DNA from: an uncultured Clostridia bacterium
GTDB taxonomy: Bacteria > Bacillota > Clostridia > Oscillospirales > Butyricicoccaceae
Assembly (NCBI GenBank): GCA_944375715.1
Contig: CALWAP010000021.1
Span: forward strand, 1-35,386
Direction: 5' to 3'
DNA: 35,386 nucleotides
The notes beneath the pieces are model-generated. The model did not search any database and had not been told where the DNA came from. It worked only from the letters and a program-made list of their open reading frames with translations. Numbering within the stretch: the first letter of the stretch is position 1; the number at the start of each line of letters is the position of its first letter. The position numbers and the translations under genes were made by a program. This document shows positions 1-6,317 of this stretch, in pieces.

Positions 1-1
1 G

Positions 2-64
2 CCCAAAGAGGAGGTATTGATGCTTGTCAAGGGGGTAAAGATAGCCAGGCTTTTAAAAATGTAA
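2..64 (+). CDS. C-terminal tail of an upstream gene, probably SpoVB-like MATE/polysaccharide flippase (partial)
   Basis: Only the last 20 codons and a TAA stop are inside the window. The visible residues (PKEEVLMLVKG then KIARLLKM) resemble the end of SpoVB-type lipid flippases, which often finish with an acidic-hydrophobic turn followed by a lysine-rich K-I/L-A-x-L-L-K tail. The position directly upstream of mazG is where yabM/spoVB sits in Bacillus and many Clostridia, and this context is the main support. The fragment is too short for certainty. Another frame is also open across this stretch but it runs into the mazG frame and has no independent start. Confidence 0.45.
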   Translation, partial: PKEEVLMLVKGVKIARLLKM

Positions 65-132
65 CAAAACCATACAGAATGTGCTGTTTGTCGGATAAAA
101 CTGTTATTTGTACTTGCAAAGGAGTTTGTTTT

Positions 133-909
133 ATGGTAAATTTTAAAGACAAGACAAAATATGATTTTGAGGATATGCTGGAGATCATGCGGATACTCAG
201 AGGGGAGAACGGGTGTCCTTGGGATCGTGAGCAGACTCATGAGAGCATAAGGAAAAACTTTATTGAAGAGGTTTATGAAGCTTGTGAGGCTATTGACCTT
301 AAAAACGACGCCATGCTTTGTGAGGAGCTGGGGGATGTGCTTCAGCAGGTGGTTTTCCATTCTCAGATAGCTGCCGAGGAAGGCCGGTTTGATATAGGTG
401 ATGTATGCGATGGGGTCTGCAAAAAGCTGGTTTTGCGTCATCCTCATATTTTTGGTGATGTTGTGGCCGAAACTTCCGAGCAGGTTTTGAAAAATTGGGA
501 CGATATCAAGATGGTGGAAAAGAACCAGCGTACCTATGGGGATACTATAAATCAGGTAGCCAAATCGCTGCCGGCGCTGATGTACGCCGAAAAGGTCCAG
601 AAAAAAGCAAAAAAGGCCGGGTTTGATTGGCCTGATGTTTCGGGAGCTTTTGCCAAGGTGGACGAGGAAAAGGCCGAAATTGAACAGGCCATGAAGGGTA
701 AAGGAAATGTCGAGGAAGAGCTGGGTGACCTGCTTTTTGCAGTCGTCAATGTGGCAAGATTTCTTGATGTTGATCCTGAGGAAGCTTTATTCAGGGCCAG
801 CCGCAAGTTTGCTGACAGGTTTGTCAAAATGGAGCAGTTGGCAGGAAGCCTCGACGGAATGACTTTGGAGGAAATGGACAAGCTCTGGGATAAAGCCAAG
901 TGCGAATAG
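133..909 (+). CDS. mazG: MazG nucleoside triphosphate pyrophosphohydrolase
   Basis: This 258-residue protein hydrolyses (d)NTPs, including damaged or non-canonical ones, to NMP and pyrophosphate. It has the usual tandem MazG helical repeats. The first (about residues 10-110) carries the family signature GCPWDREQTH, then the metal-binding EEVYEACEAID and ELGDVLQQVVFH helices. The second (about 155-245) has EEELGDLLFAVVN followed by PEEALFRASRKF. The length is normal for full-size bacterial MazG. An in-frame ATG exists at 79, but the ATG at 133 is chosen because AAAGGAG lies at 118-124 just upstream and the protein then begins close to the family N-terminus. It heads the conserved block mazG-hup-rqcP-yabP-yabQ-divIC-yabR, equivalent to Bacillus yabN-yabR. 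Confidence 0.93.
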   Translation: MVNFKDKTKYDFEDMLEIMRILRGENGCPWDREQTHESIRKNFIEEVYEACEAIDLKNDAMLCEELGDVLQQVVFHSQIAAEEGRFDIGDVCDGVCKKLVLRHPHIFGDVVAETSEQVLKNWDDIKMVEKNQRTYGDTINQVAKSLPALMYAEKVQKKAKKAGFDWPDVSGAFAKVDEEKAEIEQAMKGKGNVEEELGDLLFAVVNVARFLDVDPEEALFRASRKFADRFVKMEQLAGSLDGMTLEEMDKLWDKAKCE

Positions 910-922
910 ACCGGACTTTGTT

Positions 923-931
923 TGTTATACT
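923..931 (+). promoter_or_regulatory. Candidate extended -10 promoter for hup
   Basis: TGtTATACT at 923-931 matches an extended -10 (TGn followed by a 5/6 match to TATAAT). No convincing -35 lies upstream, as expected if the extended -10 suffices. Transcription would start near 938 and give a short leader ending in GGAGG at 950-954. This would allow HU to be expressed independently of mazG. Confidence 0.4.
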
Positions 932-962
932 AATTTTATAAGTAAAGTTGGAGGATTAATCA

Positions 963-1238
963 ATGAACAAAACAGAGCTTATTGCCGCTATTGCGGAAAA
1001 GACAGAGCTTTCCAAAAAGGATGCCGAGAAGGCGCTTGCCGCGGTAGTAGAGGCCATAACCGAGGAGCTTAAAGAGGGCAACAAGGTTCAGCTTATTGGT
1101 TTTGGCTCCTTTGAAGTCAAGACCAGGGCCGCCAGGACAGCTTTTAACCCCCAGACAAAGAAGCCCATGGAGCTTCCCGCAACAAAATATCCTGTGTTCA
1201 AAGCGGGCAAGGCTCTTAAGGATACCATAGCTGAGTAA
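963..1238 (+). CDS. hup: HU-family DNA-binding protein
   Basis: This is a 91-residue HU/IHF-type histone-like protein that bends and compacts DNA as a homodimer. It starts MNKTELIAAIAEKTELSKK, typical of bacterial HU. It contains the signature GFGSFEVKTRAARTAFNPQT, whose beta-arm includes the conserved R-x-x-x-NP intercalating tip, and ends VFKAGKALKDTIAE. The ribosome-binding site GGAGG (950-954) is well placed. In Bacillus the corresponding block lacks an HU gene at this point; its insertion between mazG and rqcP is common in Clostridia. A strong terminator follows immediately, so it may be transcribed as a short unit with mazG or from its own extended -10 promoter. Confidence 0.97.
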   Translation: MNKTELIAAIAEKTELSKKDAEKALAAVVEAITEELKEGNKVQLIGFGSFEVKTRAARTAFNPQTKKPMELPATKYPVFKAGKALKDTIAE

Positions 1239-1245
1239 TTTTTTT

Positions 1246-1278
1246 GGCGGAAGCGGCATTGACGCTTCCGCCTTTTTT
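1246..1278 (+). terminator. Rho-independent terminator after hup
   Basis: A perfect 10-bp GC-rich stem (GGCGGAAGCG at 1246-1255 with CGCTTCCGCC at 1263-1272) has a 7-nt loop and is followed by six T residues. It lies between hup and rqcP, so rqcP is reached only by read-through or by a promoter I could not identify. Confidence 0.9.
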
Positions 1279-1295
1279 GCGAAAGGAGCTTTTGC

Positions 1296-1541
1296 ATGAG
1301 ATTAGATAAATACCTTAAAACAGCGCGGCTTATTAAAAGGCGCACTGTTGCCAATGAGGCCTGTGACACCCAAAGGGTATCGGTCAACGGCAGGGAGGCG
1401 AAAGCATCTTACCAGGTTAAGGTAGGAGATATAATCGAAATAGCCATAGGCAGCCGCAGCCTTAAGGTCAAGGTGCTGTCGGTGCCCGAGCATGTAAGTA
1501 AGCAGGAGGCCTCGCTGCTTTACAGCGAAATAACGGAATAA
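1296..1541 (+). CDS. rqcP: S4-domain ribosome quality-control protein RqcP (YabO)
   Basis: This 81-residue protein consists essentially of one S4 RNA-binding fold. It starts MRLDKYLKTARLIKRRTVANEAC, has the S4 core VSVNGREAKASYQVKVGDIIEI, and ends with a short basic strand. In Bacillus, RqcP binds the 50S-peptidyl-tRNA complex beside RqcH and supports alanine tailing of stalled nascent chains. Identity rests on the S4 signature, the size and the position directly before yabP-yabQ-divIC; in Bacillus this locus is yabO. The heat-shock protein Hsp15 (HslR) is a related S4 protein and an alternative label. The start is supported by GAAAGGAG at 1281-1288. Confidence 0.9.
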   Translation: MRLDKYLKTARLIKRRTVANEACDTQRVSVNGREAKASYQVKVGDIIEIAIGSRSLKVKVLSVPEHVSKQEASLLYSEITE

Positions 1542-1547
1542 ACAGCT

Positions 1548-1592
1548 TTCCCCTTTCATAAGTATTAACAAAATGCGAAAGGGGAATTTTTT
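1548..1592 (+). promoter_or_regulatory. Hairpin with T-tract overlapping the yabP ribosome-binding site
   Basis: TTCCCCTTTC (1548-1557) pairs perfectly with GAAAGGGGAA (1577-1586), and six T residues lead straight into the yabP ATG at 1593. The 3' arm contains the only purine-rich sequence able to act as the yabP Shine-Dalgarno, so the same structure resembles an intrinsic terminator and an SD-sequestering hairpin. What I see is the dyad and its spacing; the regulatory role is inference. Confidence 0.65.
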
Positions 1593-1874
1593 ATGGCTGC
1601 CGATGATTATAAGCTGCCTGACAGAGGAGGCAGTATAGTCCTGGAGGGACGGGAAAGGCTGAGCATATCCGGAGTTATCGATGTGATCAGCTTTGATGAA
1701 AAGGAAATACTTGCGGAAACAGCTGAAGGCGAGCTTCTTGTTACGGGTGATGACCTGCATGTTGAAAGGCTGAGCCTTGAAATAGGAGAACTTGCCATAA
1801 CAGGAAGGATAGACAGTCTCGAGTATAAAGGTGATAGCGCCCGGAAGGGCAGTATCTGGTCCAAGCTCTTTTGA
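1593..1874 (+). CDS. yabP: Sporulation protein YabP
   Basis: This is a 93-residue YabP-family protein. The family is confined to endospore formers, and in Bacillus the gene is transcribed in the mother cell early in sporulation. The visible signature is the repeated beta-strand pattern: LEGRERLSISGVIDVISFDEKEILAET, then GELLVTGDDLHVERLSLEIGELAITGRIDSLEY. The short C-terminal tail ends WSKLF. There is no signal peptide or membrane segment. It is followed after one base by yabQ, its usual partner. Its ribosome-binding site lies inside the hairpin at 1548-1592. Confidence 0.92.
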   Translation: MAADDYKLPDRGGSIVLEGRERLSISGVIDVISFDEKEILAETAEGELLVTGDDLHVERLSLEIGELAITGRIDSLEYKGDSARKGSIWSKLF

Positions 1875-1875
1875 C

Positions 1876-2259
1876 ATGGAAACGGTAATAATGGACCAGA
1901 CGAGGGTGTTTATCGCATCCTCTTTTTTGGGATTATGCCTCGGCGCAGTTTATGATATCATATCTTTCGTGCCTGAACGCACGGGTAAGTTTGTTCTAAG
2001 GGCGCTGTCTGACACAGTTTACTGCCTGATTTTTCTAATGAGCTTTTTTTGTTTTGTAATGATCAGAGCCAACGGTGAGATCAGGTGGTATATGCCAGGA
2101 GGGGTGATTTTGGGGCTTGCCCTTTATTTCTGTGGTTTTTCCGATTGCGTAAAGAAACTTTTGATGTTTTTGGGCAGGGTTCTGAAAAAGTTGGCATCAC
2201 CTCTGAAGAAAGCTTTCGGAGAGATTGCAAAGTTTTTTGAAGCGCCTTGGGGTCAATAG
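1876..2259 (+). CDS. yabQ: Sporulation membrane protein YabQ
   Basis: This 127-residue membrane protein of the YabQ family is required for spore cortex formation in Bacillus. It has at least three hydrophobic segments: around residues 10-30 (VFIASSFLGLCLGAVYDIISF), 45-65 (VYCLIFLMSFFCFVMI) and 75-95. A positively charged amphipathic tail (VLKKLASPLKKAF) follows. The conserved LG-x-x-YD-I/L pattern near the N-terminus is present. The ATG at 1876, one base after yabP stops, gives the family-like N-terminus. An ATG at 1891 and a GTG at 1831 inside yabP are alternatives. No good Shine-Dalgarno is visible, which suggests translational coupling to yabP. Confidence 0.85.
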   Translation: METVIMDQTRVFIASSFLGLCLGAVYDIISFVPERTGKFVLRALSDTVYCLIFLMSFFCFVMIRANGEIRWYMPGGVILGLALYFCGFSDCVKKLLMFLGRVLKKLASPLKKAFGEIAKFFEAPWGQ

Positions 2260-2266
2260 TTAGGGA

Positions 2267-2295
2267 TTGACTTTTTTAAAGAAAAAGAATAAAAT
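2267..2295 (+). promoter_or_regulatory. Vegetative (sigma-A type) promoter for divIC-yabR
   Basis: TTGACT (2267-2272) and TAAAAT (2290-2295) are separated by exactly 17 bases. Transcription would start near 2302, giving a leader of about 40 nt with GGAGG at 2325-2329. This uncouples the division gene divIC from the sporulation genes yabPQ upstream. Confidence 0.8.
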
Positions 2296-2342
2296 ATTTT
2301 TAATCAATATATGACTTTAACTCTGGAGGTGGGAAGGCGGAA

Positions 2343-2627
2343 ATGCGCAGGACAAGAAGGGTGCACAGCGCTGCAAAAGTGTTCATTTTGGCCTTCTCTG
2401 TATATGCCGCGTTTACTTTGGTGTCGCTGCAGTTTCAGATCAGGTCCAAGGAAAAGGAGATTGCCCAGCTTCAGGACAAGATCGATGCCCAGCAGCTGGA
2501 AAACAGCCAGATCCAGGATGTTCTTGACAGTGAAGATGACACCGAGTACATAGCCGAGATAGCCAAGGAAAAGCTTGGTTATGTACAGCCGGGGGAAAGA
2601 GTTTTTGTGGATATATCGAGCAAATAG
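2343..2627 (+). CDS. divIC: Septum formation initiator DivIC/FtsB family
   Basis: This 94-residue bitopic membrane protein of the divisome forms a complex with FtsL and DivIB/FtsQ at the septum. The layout is classical: a basic cytoplasmic N-terminus (MRRTRR), one transmembrane helix (about residues 12-30), a coiled coil (about 32-62, SKEKEIAQLQDKIDAQQLEN) and a short conserved end with YIAEIAKEKLGYVQPGE, the DivIC/FtsB hallmark. The purine-rich stretch between 2325 and 2340 supplies the ribosome-binding site. It has its own promoter and is followed by yabR, as in Bacillus. Confidence 0.93.
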   Translation: MRRTRRVHSAAKVFILAFSVYAAFTLVSLQFQIRSKEKEIAQLQDKIDAQQLENSQIQDVLDSEDDTEYIAEIAKEKLGYVQPGERVFVDISSK

Positions 2628-2656
2628 AAATTGTTTTAGGGGGCAAAGCTCGGCAG

Positions 2657-3094
2657 ATGGATTTCACTGTGGGAAGCATTTATGAGGGAAAAGTTACCGG
2701 CATAACGGGGTTTGGTGCGTTTGTTCAGCTGGCGCCGGGAAAGTCGGGGATGGTTCATATTTCCGAAATCGCCAACACTTTTGTGGACGATATTAAAAAG
2801 CATATCAAGGAAGGGGATATCGTTAAGGTCAAGCTTATTGGGATCGACCAAAACGGAAGGATCAACCTTTCTATTAAAAAAGCGCTTCCCGCTTCGGAGA
2901 AGCCGCAGTCCGCTCCAAGGCCAGAAAGGGCGGCAGTCAGCACCGTGGCCTCCTCCGATGGGTCTATGTTGGAAAAGAGTCAGGACAGTGCTTTTGAGGA
3001 TAAGCTCCGCATGTTCATGCAAAGGAGTGAATCAAAAATGTCTGATCTGCGTATGCAGAAGGACAAAAGAGCAAAGGCTCGGAGAAGAAGATAG
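2657..3094 (+). CDS. yabR: S1 domain RNA-binding protein (YabR family)
   Basis: This 145-residue protein has one S1 domain at residues 3-76: VGSIYEGKVTGITGFGAFVQL, then GMVHISEIAN and the closing motif GRINLSIKKA. A low-complexity linker (about 77-115) and a basic tail ending KARRRR follow. S1 proteins of this group associate with RNA or ribosomes; the Bacillus relatives are YabR and the general stress protein GSP13. The precise role is unknown. It follows divIC by 29 bases, is presumably cotranscribed with it, and is closed by a terminator. Confidence 0.88.
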   Translation: MDFTVGSIYEGKVTGITGFGAFVQLAPGKSGMVHISEIANTFVDDIKKHIKEGDIVKVKLIGIDQNGRINLSIKKALPASEKPQSAPRPERAAVSTVASSDGSMLEKSQDSAFEDKLRMFMQRSESKMSDLRMQKDKRAKARRRR

Positions 3095-3096
3095 AA

Positions 3097-3133
3097 AAAA
3101 GCGCAGCTTGGATAAGGCTGCGCTTTTCTTTTT
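3097..3133 (+). terminator. Rho-independent terminator after yabR
   Basis: AAAAGCGCAGC (3097-3107) pairs perfectly with GCTGCGCTTTT (3117-3127) around a 9-nt loop, followed by C and five T residues. The A-rich left flank means it could also work on the other strand. Confidence 0.92.
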
Positions 3134-3153
3134 ACATATCACCGTAAAAAAGG

Positions 3154-3174
3154 GGCCGCCCTTTTAAGGCGGCC
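3154..3174. repeat. Short GC-rich inverted repeat downstream of the yabR terminator
   Basis: GGCCGCC (3154-3160) and GGCGGCC (3168-3174) form a 7-bp stem with a 7-nt loop. On the plus strand no T-tract follows. On the minus strand the stem would be followed by CCCCTTTTTT, so it has terminator character there, although I see no minus-strand gene that would need it. Confidence 0.5.
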
Positions 3175-3207
3175 AAAGTTTGGGGTTGTGGGGATAAAGA
3201 TATGAAC

Positions 3208-3281
3208 GGTGTGTGCCGAAGACGATTTTCAGGACACACCGCAAATGCCGAAGAAAATCTTTGACATTTGCGCTGTGTTCT
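3208..3281. repeat. Nested dyad/direct-repeat block overlapping the amidohydrolase promoter
   Basis: Three overlapping symmetries are visible. Dyad A has arms GGTGTGT (3208-3214) and ACACACC (3234-3240). Dyad B has arms GCAAATG (3241-3247) and CATTTGC (3265-3271). A larger imperfect dyad pairs AGGACACACCGCAAATG (3231-3247) with CATTTGCGCTGTGTTCT (3265-3281), with two mismatches over 17 positions. Both A and B contain the direct repeat TGCCGAAGA. Dyad B and the larger dyad overlap the -35 and the spacer of the promoter at 3261-3289, so operator function is plausible but unproven. Confidence 0.7.
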
Positions 3282-3289
3282 GTAATAAT
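3261..3289 (+). promoter_or_regulatory. Strong promoter for the amidohydrolase gene
   Basis: A perfect -35 TTGACA (3261-3266), a 17-base spacer and the -10 AATAAT (3284-3289), preceded by an extended -10 TGt (3281-3283). Transcription would start near 3296. The dyad arm CATTTGCGCTGTGTTCT fills the spacer, so a bound regulator would compete with RNA polymerase. Confidence 0.82.
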
Positions 3290-3352
3290 AATAGCATAAT
3301 TTCCAATATTTGTAAATAGGAAGTTATGTCGAAAAGTTGGGAGGAATTAGAA

Positions 3353-4489
3353 ATGAGAATTAAAGGCGGACATCTTATCACCGCGGAAGGACAGGAGTTC
3401 GAAAATGGGTATGTTGACTTGGAAAACGGCCTTATAACGTCTTTTGGAGATATATCTGACGCTGCGCCTGCAACAGGAGAGGAGTATGATGCCCAGGGCG
3501 GTTATATTATGCCCGGATTTATTGACGCTCATACTCATATAGGCATTTTTGAGCAGTCTGTCAGGTGGGAGGGCAACGACACAAATGAAACAACTGACCC
3601 TGTTACCCCACAGCTCAGGGCTATTGATGGTATCTATCCTTTTGATACGGCTTTCAAGGATGCCGTTGAATGTGGCGTCACTTCGGCTGTTGTTGGTCCT
3701 GGCAGCGCCAACATAATAGGCGGACAGATGGCTTTTATCAAGATGCATGGCGAAGATGTCTCAGATATGATAATCAAGGCTCCCTGCGCCATGAAGATGG
3801 CTTTGGGAGAAAACCCGAAGAGTGCCTACGGCCTTGGCAAAAAAATGCCTCAGACCAGGATGGCATCCGCATTTATGCTCAGGGATGCACTGACTAAGGC
3901 CAAACTTTATATGGAGAAAAAGGAAAAGGGCGGAGATCCCGCATATGACGCAAAAAGCGAGGCGTTGATACCCGTTTTGAAGGGTGAACTTATTGCCCAT
4001 ATCCATTGCCACAGGTGTGATGACATTCTTACAGCCATAAGGGTGCTTAAGGAGTTTAATGTGCGTTTTGCCATCGTTCACGCTACCGACGGCGTAAGAG
4101 CCGCACGGCAGATAAAGGAATCGGGAGCCATTCCAATTGTTGGTCCTGTGCTTTCTGGCAGCAGTAAGCCTGAGACAGCCAACAGGAGCCTTAAGACAGC
4201 CGGCATCCTTTACAGCCATGGCATTGAGGTGGCGTTGACCACCGATCATCCCGTAGGCCCCTTGCAGCATCTGAACATCAGCGCGGCCGTCTGCGCCAGG
4301 GAAGGGTTGCCTGTGGACGCCGCCATCAGGGCTATCACGATCAATGCCGCCAAGGCCGCCGAGGTCGACAATATGGTAGGCTCCATCAAGGTTGGCAAGC
4401 ATGCAGATATAGTCGTATGGAATGGGCACCCCTTCGAGTTTATGAGCAAAACCAAGGCCGTCTTCATTGAGGGCAAGAGGGTAAAGTAA
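3353..4489 (+). CDS. Metal-dependent amidohydrolase (imidazolonepropionase-like)
   Basis: This 378-residue protein of the amidohydrolase superfamily has a TIM-barrel with an N-terminal beta-sandwich. Visible metal ligands are the DAHTH motif (H60, H62), H218 in HIHCHR, H243 in IVHATDG and the catalytic-type D298 in TTDHP. The C-terminal VGSIKVGKHADIVVW strand closes the sandwich, as in imidazolonepropionase and related deacetylases. The substrate cannot be deduced; there is no neighbouring histidine-degradation or peptidase gene. Start: an ATG at 3326 is in frame, but GGGAGGA at 3339-3345 serves the ATG at 3353. It has its own strong promoter inside a dyad-rich block, and hpf follows after 36 bases with no terminator between. 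Confidence 0.9.
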   Translation: MRIKGGHLITAEGQEFENGYVDLENGLITSFGDISDAAPATGEEYDAQGGYIMPGFIDAHTHIGIFEQSVRWEGNDTNETTDPVTPQLRAIDGIYPFDTAFKDAVECGVTSAVVGPGSANIIGGQMAFIKMHGEDVSDMIIKAPCAMKMALGENPKSAYGLGKKMPQTRMASAFMLRDALTKAKLYMEKKEKGGDPAYDAKSEALIPVLKGELIAHIHCHRCDDILTAIRVLKEFNVRFAIVHATDGVRAARQIKESGAIPIVGPVLSGSSKPETANRSLKTAGILYSHGIEVALTTDHPVGPLQHLNISAAVCAREGLPVDAAIRAITINAAKAAEVDNMVGSIKVGKHADIVVWNGHPFEFMSKTKAVFIEGKRVK

Positions 4490-4525
4490 AACCTTTTTGC
4501 CGCAATTACAGGAAGGAGAAGACAT

Positions 4526-5062
4526 ATGAACGTTAAGTTTGTTGAAAGAAAGGTTAAGGTTTCCGAGGAACTTAAGGCATATACCGTTAAAAAGTGTGAA
4601 AAACTTGACAGGTATTTCGGGCAGGAGGCAGACGCACAGGTTACATATTCTATTCTTAGAGGACAACATACCGTTGAGATAACGGTGACTCATAAGAATA
4701 TGTATTTCAGGGCAGAAGAACAGACATCTGACATGTACGCCTCTGTTGACGGAGCTGTCGACAGTATTGACCGTCAGATACAGAAGAACAAAACCAGGCT
4801 TTCCAAGAGGATGCGCCAGGATTCCTTTGCCAAGGCTATGCCCATTTCTCCCGTAGTTGAGGATGAGCCTGATGAAGAGTTTGAGGTTGTCAGGGTAAAA
4901 GAGCTGGATGTCAAGCCGATGACGGTAGAAGACGCCATCATGCAGATGAACCTTCTGTCCCATGAGTTTTTCTTCTTTATCAACAGCGATGAAAACGGCA
5001 AGTACTGCGTCGTTTACAGAAGAAAAAGCGGCGGATATGGCATGCTCATTTCAAAAGAATAA
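4526..5062 (+). CDS. hpf: Ribosome hibernation promoting factor, long form
   Basis: This is a 178-residue long-form HPF (RaiA/YfiA family). The N-terminal domain (residues 1-100) has the beta-alpha topology that occupies the tRNA/mRNA channel of the 30S subunit: MNVKFVERKVKVSEELKAY, then KKCEKLDRYFG. The C-terminal domain (about 122-178, with VKPMTVEDAIMQMNLLSHEFFFFIN and VVYRRKSGGYGMLI) mediates dimerisation into 100S ribosomes. An acidic linker joins the two. The length and the C-terminal domain separate it from short-form HPF. GGAAGGAG precedes the ATG. It may be cotranscribed with the amidohydrolase upstream and ends at a strong terminator. Confidence 0.95.
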   Translation: MNVKFVERKVKVSEELKAYTVKKCEKLDRYFGQEADAQVTYSILRGQHTVEITVTHKNMYFRAEEQTSDMYASVDGAVDSIDRQIQKNKTRLSKRMRQDSFAKAMPISPVVEDEPDEEFEVVRVKELDVKPMTVEDAIMQMNLLSHEFFFFINSDENGKYCVVYRRKSGGYGMLISKE

Positions 5063-5073
5063 AACTTTTTATG

Positions 5074-5102
5074 GGCCGCGGCTTTTGCCGCGGTCTTTTT
5101 TT
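5074..5102 (+). terminator. Rho-independent terminator after hpf
   Basis: GGCCGCGGC at 5074-5082 pairs with GCCGCGGTC at 5087-5095 (one G-T pair) around a TTTT loop, followed by seven T residues. Confidence 0.92.
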
Positions 5103-5126
5103 AATCCCAGCACTGTCAAGATGCGG

Positions 5127-5155
5127 TTGCAAAAAGGGTGGATATGTTGGATAAT
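5127..5155 (+). promoter_or_regulatory. Promoter for the rRNA methyltransferase/lipid kinase pair
   Basis: TTGCAA (5127-5132), a 17-base spacer and GATAAT (5150-5155). A perfect TATAAT at 5176-5181 also exists, but it lacks a -35 and would start transcription on top of the ribosome-binding site at 5189, so the upstream pair is preferred. Confidence 0.65.
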
Positions 5156-5199
5156 ATTATTGTTTTGGTTTCAGATATAATTAGTTTCGGGAGGCTTTT

Positions 5200-6309
5200 A
5201 TGAAATATGATTTTACTGTTCCATGCCTTTTGGGAGTCGAGGGACTTGTCGCCGATGAACTGAGATACAACGGCTTTGAAGATGTAGCTGCCGAAAATGG
5301 CCGCGTTAGTTTTATCGGGGATATGAGGGAGTGCGCCAGGGCCAATATAATTTTGAGATGCGGTGAAAGGGTGCTTTTAAAGCTGGCATCTTTCAGGGCA
5401 GATAATTTTGAAGATCTCTTCCAGGGTGTAAAAGGGATACCATGGGAGGATCTGACAGGCAAGGAGGGAGCTTTTCCTGTAAAGGGCCATTCGATCGGCT
5501 CAAAGCTCCATAGCGTTCCCGCCTGTCAGAGTATAGTTAAAAAGGCGGTGGCTGAACGCCTTAAGGATAAGTTTTCTCTTTCCTGGCTGGAAGAAAATGG
5601 TCCTGTTTATCAGATAAGTTTTTCCATTATGAAGGATATCGTGACGGTATATCTTGATACCTCGGGGGAACCGCTTTATAAAAGGGGATATAAAAAGGAA
5701 AATAATCTGGCTACCATGCGTGAGACCCTGGCTGCGTCTTTGGTAAAGATCGCGAGGTATAAGGGCAGGGAAACATTTATAGACCCTTTCTGCGGCAGCG
5801 GCACCATAGCCATTGAAGCTGCTATGGCGGCTTTGGATATCAAGCCGGGCGCAAGAAGAAATTTTGAGTGTGAAAAATGGGGATTTTACAACCCGTCTGT
5901 TTTTGATGAACTGAGAAACGAGTATATTGAGGCCGAAAAAAAGGAAGCACTTCCTATTTACTCCTATGATCTTGATCCCGAGTGCGTAAAGAAAGGTATG
6001 GCAAATGCCGAGAGGGCGGGGGTGGCCGGGCTCATCACCTTTGAGCAGAAAGACGCCCTTAAGGTGGAATATCCAGAAAAGGGCACCGTTATAGCCGATC
6101 CTCCTTACGGGCAGAGAATGCTTGATATTGAAAAGGCGAGAAGGATATACGAGGGCCTGGGCAGGAGGCTTGAAAGCCGACCTGGCTTGAAAAAATATAT
6201 TATTACCTCCGATTCGGAATTTGAGAGACATTTTGGTATCAGGGCCGATAAAAAGCACAAGCTTTATAATGGTATGATAAAATGCGACCTTTATATGTAT
6301 TTCAGGTAA
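5200..6309 (+). CDS. THUMP-domain class I SAM RNA methyltransferase (RlmL/RlmK family, YpsC-like)
   Basis: This 369-residue protein is expected to methylate guanine N2 in 23S rRNA. It has an N-terminal ferredoxin-like and THUMP region (residues 1-155, including VDLDTS-type strands before GEPLYKRGYK) and a Rossmann methyltransferase domain. Motifs seen are RETLAASLVKIA, the SAM-binding loop DPFCGSGT (195-202) and the catalytic ADPPYGQR (299-306), the form typical of m2G enzymes. It corresponds to the single-domain Gram-positive RlmL, not the fused E. coli RlmKL. GGGAGG precedes the ATG. The lipid kinase gene follows after eight bases. Confidence 0.9.
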   Translation: MKYDFTVPCLLGVEGLVADELRYNGFEDVAAENGRVSFIGDMRECARANIILRCGERVLLKLASFRADNFEDLFQGVKGIPWEDLTGKEGAFPVKGHSIGSKLHSVPACQSIVKKAVAERLKDKFSLSWLEENGPVYQISFSIMKDIVTVYLDTSGEPLYKRGYKKENNLATMRETLAASLVKIARYKGRETFIDPFCGSGTIAIEAAMAALDIKPGARRNFECEKWGFYNPSVFDELRNEYIEAEKKEALPIYSYDLDPECVKKGMANAERAGVAGLITFEQKDALKVEYPEKGTVIADPPYGQRMLDIEKARRIYEGLGRRLESRPGLKKYIITSDSEFERHFGIRADKKHKLYNGMIKCDLYMYFR

Positions 6310-6317
6310 CTAATGAG

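Noticed and set aside
3208..3281. Repeats upstream of the amidohydrolase as a tiny CRISPR-like array
   Set aside because: Only two imperfect units occur, they are palindromic and adjacent without spacers, and no cas gene is present.
3761..4963. Long minus-strand open frame opposite the amidohydrolase and hpf
   Set aside because: It lies wholly antisense to two well-supported genes, has no ribosome-binding site or recognisable motif, and crosses their intergenic gap. It is a by-product of codon bias on the other strand.
5176..5181. Perfect TATAAT before the rRNA methyltransferase gene
   Set aside because: No -35 lies at usable distance, and a start near 5188 would fall at the ribosome-binding site.
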